Virus record (IMG/VR): IMGVR_UViG_3300025669_000117
Coordinates: 1-35,776 of that record
Origin: a virus
Direction: 5' to 3' (one strand)
Length of the DNA: 35,776 nt
Positions within the stretch are counted from its first letter, which is position 1; each line of letters starts with the position of its first letter. The position numbers and the translations under genes were made by a program. The notes below the pieces were generated by a model. That model was not told the origin of the DNA, did no database searches, and saw only the letters and a program-made list of their open reading frames with translations. Below, in pieces: positions 33,526 to 35,776 of this stretch.

Positions 33526-35776
33526 TGGCAAATATATTCACAAAATATCTAAATACATTAAACGAACTAACAAAAGCGTATAATAAGAATAAGCAAGCCA
33601 TTAAAGAAGTTGGTGTGGAAATGAAAAAAAGTCCAATTACTGATAGTGCTTCATTACAAAAATACAAAGACAATCTAAATAATTTAAGTGGAGCGATTAA
33701 CAAACAAACCTTAATCGAAAAGGAAAAACTCAAAGTTGAAAAGCAATTACAGACTCAAATTGTAAAGTCAATCACTACTGATAAAAAATACACAAAAGCA
33801 TTAACTGAACAAAAACTCGCAAATCAGGAAAACTTAAAATTACAAAAATTACAGATTCAATGGCAAAAAGCAGGAGCCGGAAGCGTTAAGAAACTTGAAC
33901 TTGCAAATAAGCTCTTAATAAAAAGACTAAAAGAAGTAAATCAAACAACAGAACAGGGCAGGAAAAAAGCATTAGCATATCAAAAAGTCATTGACAATAA
34001 TAAAACAAGAATGGGTCAAATGACTGGCGCAACCAAAAAATATAATAGCGGACTGCAAAGATTAAGTGCCTCTTTAAAGAAAGTCGGAATAATGATGTTG
34101 GGAGCATTTGGCGTAAGGGCTGCTTTTCGTGGATTACAAAGAATGTTTGATGTTACTGTTCAGTTTGAAAAAGCACAAAGTAAGTTAGCCTCAATACTTG
34201 GAACTACTAAAGACCAAATAGGAGAGCTTACAGCAAGTTCAAAGAAATATGGAAGTACAACGGCTTTCACGGCTTCGGAAGTTTCGGGATTACAAACAGA
34301 ACTTGCAAAATTAGGATTTATAACAAGTGAGATACTTTATTCTACTGGTGGCATATTGGACTTAGCAGCCGCAACTGGTACGGACTTAGCAAGGGCGGCT
34401 GAGATTTCAGGTTCTGCATTAAGAGCCTTTGGATTGGATGCCTCTGAGATGGGTAGAGTTACTGATGTAATGGCAGCTTCAACTTCGCAAAGTGCTTTAA
34501 CAATGGAAAAACTCGCAACCGCACTTCCAAAGGTTGCCCCGATTGCTAAACAATTTGGATTTTCCATTGAAGAAACAACTGCATTGCTTGGTAAATTATC
34601 AGATTCAGGTTTTGATGCCTCAATGATGGGCACTTCTTTACGTAATATATTATTAAATCTTGCCGACAGTAATGGGAAGTTAGCTAAAAAATTGGGTGGT
34701 TCTGTAAATTCATTTGATGAATTAATACCTGCTTTAGTAAAATTAAGAGGCGAAGGAGTTGACCTAAATACAACCTTACAATTAACGGATAAAAGAAGTG
34801 TTGCTGCATTTGCAACATTTTTAGAGGGTGCAGAGTCCGCAGATGAATTAAAAACATCTTTAGAGGGTGCAGGTGGTGCTGCTAAAAGAATGGCGGAAGA
34901 ACAATTGGATAACGTTGCAGGTTCGACAATTAAATTAAAATCTGCATGGGAGGGGTTAATTCTAAGTATAAGCGATGGCAGCGGAACGATTAAAACAGCA
35001 ACCGATTATTTAACTATTTTAGTAAATGAATTAAACAAAGTAATTGCAGGTGAGGAAAATTTAAGCGAATCATATCGTAAACAGCTTGCTGTTCAGAAAG
35101 CGTCATTATTTGACCTCGAGGACAGTATGAGAAAAAGAATTGATACCGAAAAGGGAATTATGGCATATATGAAAAGGTCATATAAGGCAGGAACTTTATT
35201 AAAAGAACAATATATAAAAGAAAATTTTGATTTAACATTATCAGAAGCCGAAATATATAAACAGGTAATTGCCAAAGGTAATGCACAAATTTTAGTCATA
35301 GAGTCAACAGCACATGATAGGCGAATAAGAGAAACCAAAAAACAAATTGACGAAAACAAGGCATTAATTGAAAAGGCGGACAAAGAGGGTATTGATAAAC
35401 ATATTCAAAAACTCAAAAAATTTAAAAGAGTAGGACAAGTAGATGTTTTTAATTTTGGTGGATATGACCCAGTGGAATCACAAAAAATCGTTGAAGATTA
35501 TAAGCAATGGGGGGCTAATGTTGATGCTTTGGATGCAAAATTAAAAGAATTAACAGATACGCAAGATGAGCTATATACAGGTAGCGGAGTTGACACAATC
35601 GATGAAGATACAGGCGGAGGCGGTGGAAGCAAAGGAAATGATGCAAAACTAAAAGCACAAGCAGCATTTGATTTAAAGATGCGAACTTTTGGAATTGATG
35701 GCAGGGAAAAAGAACTTGAAGATTTGAAAATTTGGTACGAAAAGCAAAAAGCAGATTTTATAAAGTTTGGTGGAGA
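33525..35776 (+). CDS. Tape-measure protein, 3' end outside window
   Basis: ATG at 33525 overlaps the preceding TAA; the frame stays open for 750 codons to the window end. After an N-terminal coiled coil (about 45-150), a TP901-type tape-measure domain (PF10145) is clear: STTAFTASEVSGLQTELAKL, then GILDLAAATGTDLARAAEIS and SIEETTALLGKLSDSGFDAS. A second charged helical region (about 510-620) is followed by a GGGGGS linker. The protein sets tail length and is threaded through the tail tube for DNA ejection. Confidence 0.88.
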   Translation, partial: MANIFTKYLNTLNELTKAYNKNKQAIKEVGVEMKKSPITDSASLQKYKDNLNNLSGAINKQTLIEKEKLKVEKQLQTQIVKSITTDKKYTKALTEQKLANQENLKLQKLQIQWQKAGAGSVKKLELANKLLIKRLKEVNQTTEQGRKKALAYQKVIDNNKTRMGQMTGATKKYNSGLQRLSASLKKVGIMMLGAFGVRAAFRGLQRMFDVTVQFEKAQSKLASILGTTKDQIGELTASSKKYGSTTAFTASEVSGLQTELAKLGFITSEILYSTGGILDLAAATGTDLARAAEISGSALRAFGLDASEMGRVTDVMAASTSQSALTMEKLATALPKVAPIAKQFGFSIEETTALLGKLSDSGFDASMMGTSLRNILLNLADSNGKLAKKLGGSVNSFDELIPALVKLRGEGVDLNTTLQLTDKRSVAAFATFLEGAESADELKTSLEGAGGAAKRMAEEQLDNVAGSTIKLKSAWEGLILSISDGSGTIKTATDYLTILVNELNKVIAGEENLSESYRKQLAVQKASLFDLEDSMRKRIDTEKGIMAYMKRSYKAGTLLKEQYIKENFDLTLSEAEIYKQVIAKGNAQILVIESTAHDRRIRETKKQIDENKALIEKADKEGIDKHIQKLKKFKRVGQVDVFNFGGYDPVESQKIVEDYKQWGANVDALDAKLKELTDTQDELYTGSGVDTIDEDTGGGGGSKGNDAKLKAQAAFDLKMRTFGIDGREKELEDLKIWYEKQKADFIKFGG

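Noticed and set aside
34337-34633. Minus-strand ORF of 98 codons within the tape-measure gene
   Set aside because: Mirror of a clear TP901-type coding frame; composition reflects the opposite strand.
1-35776. tRNA genes
   Set aside because: No T-arm consensus with a matching acceptor stem and anticodon arm was found on either strand by eye.

Overview
The window is most of the genome of a tailed siphovirus-like phage of a Bacteroidota host. Every credible gene is on the + strand, genes are tightly packed (many ATGA or TAATG stop/start overlaps) and the DNA is very AT-rich. The host assignment rests on four things seen here: repeated promoters of the Bacteroidota type (TTG, 18-20 bp, TAnnTTTG); start codons preceded by A-rich leaders without Shine-Dalgarno motifs; exported proteins with flavobacterial-style signal peptides ending in FSQ or GQ; and gene families common in Bacteroidota phages. 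No integrase or tRNA gene is visible.

Layout. 1-3947: end of the late region, with a LamG-domain structural/receptor-binding protein, small membrane and Cys-rich proteins, a holin-like protein, an M15 peptidase endolysin and a strong terminator. 4053-9440: an early region of small genes, two DNA methyltransferases, a NUMOD4-HNH endonuclease, and a long non-coding stretch (7981-8554) that looks like a structured RNA. 9444-11509: an HTH regulator and a recombination module (ERF annealing protein plus YqaJ nuclease). 11558-15759: a structured leader, an HNH gene, a DUF6291-like protein, a primase-helicase and small genes. 15761-18493: a run of small genes, beginning with a third methyltransferase, whose spacers are attC-like imperfect palindromes. 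18533-21349: small genes, another HNH protein and a DnaA-domain-IV-like protein. 21350-35776: packaging (two TerS-like proteins, a split TerL), portal, scaffold, capsid, connector/tail genes and a tape-measure gene running off the window.

The most striking system is at 22245-24300. The terminase large subunit is broken inside its Walker A motif by what reads as a natural split intein. The N-half (N-extein plus IntN) and the C-half (IntC plus C-extein) are separate genes in different frames, and between them sits a free-standing NUMOD4/HNH endonuclease gene with its own promoter embedded in the IntN coding sequence. Trans-splicing would rebuild a TerL of about 380 residues.

The second unusual feature is integron-like. 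Palindromic spacers with TTAYAAC left ends, GTTRnnn-like right ends, extrahelical bases and variable loops surround the 5-methylcytosine methyltransferase at 7312-7980 and the gene run at 15916-18442. Both blocks end in the same 53-bp element (7993-8045 and 18441-18493), and one site lies at the break in a truncated HNH gene. The third is RNA: a candidate ncRNA around 8100-8523 and a leader at 11577-11695 both show an A-B-A'-B' pseudoknot in which A' and B' are adjacent or nearly so.

All functional calls come from reading the sequence by eye; no homology search, folding program or expression data were used.
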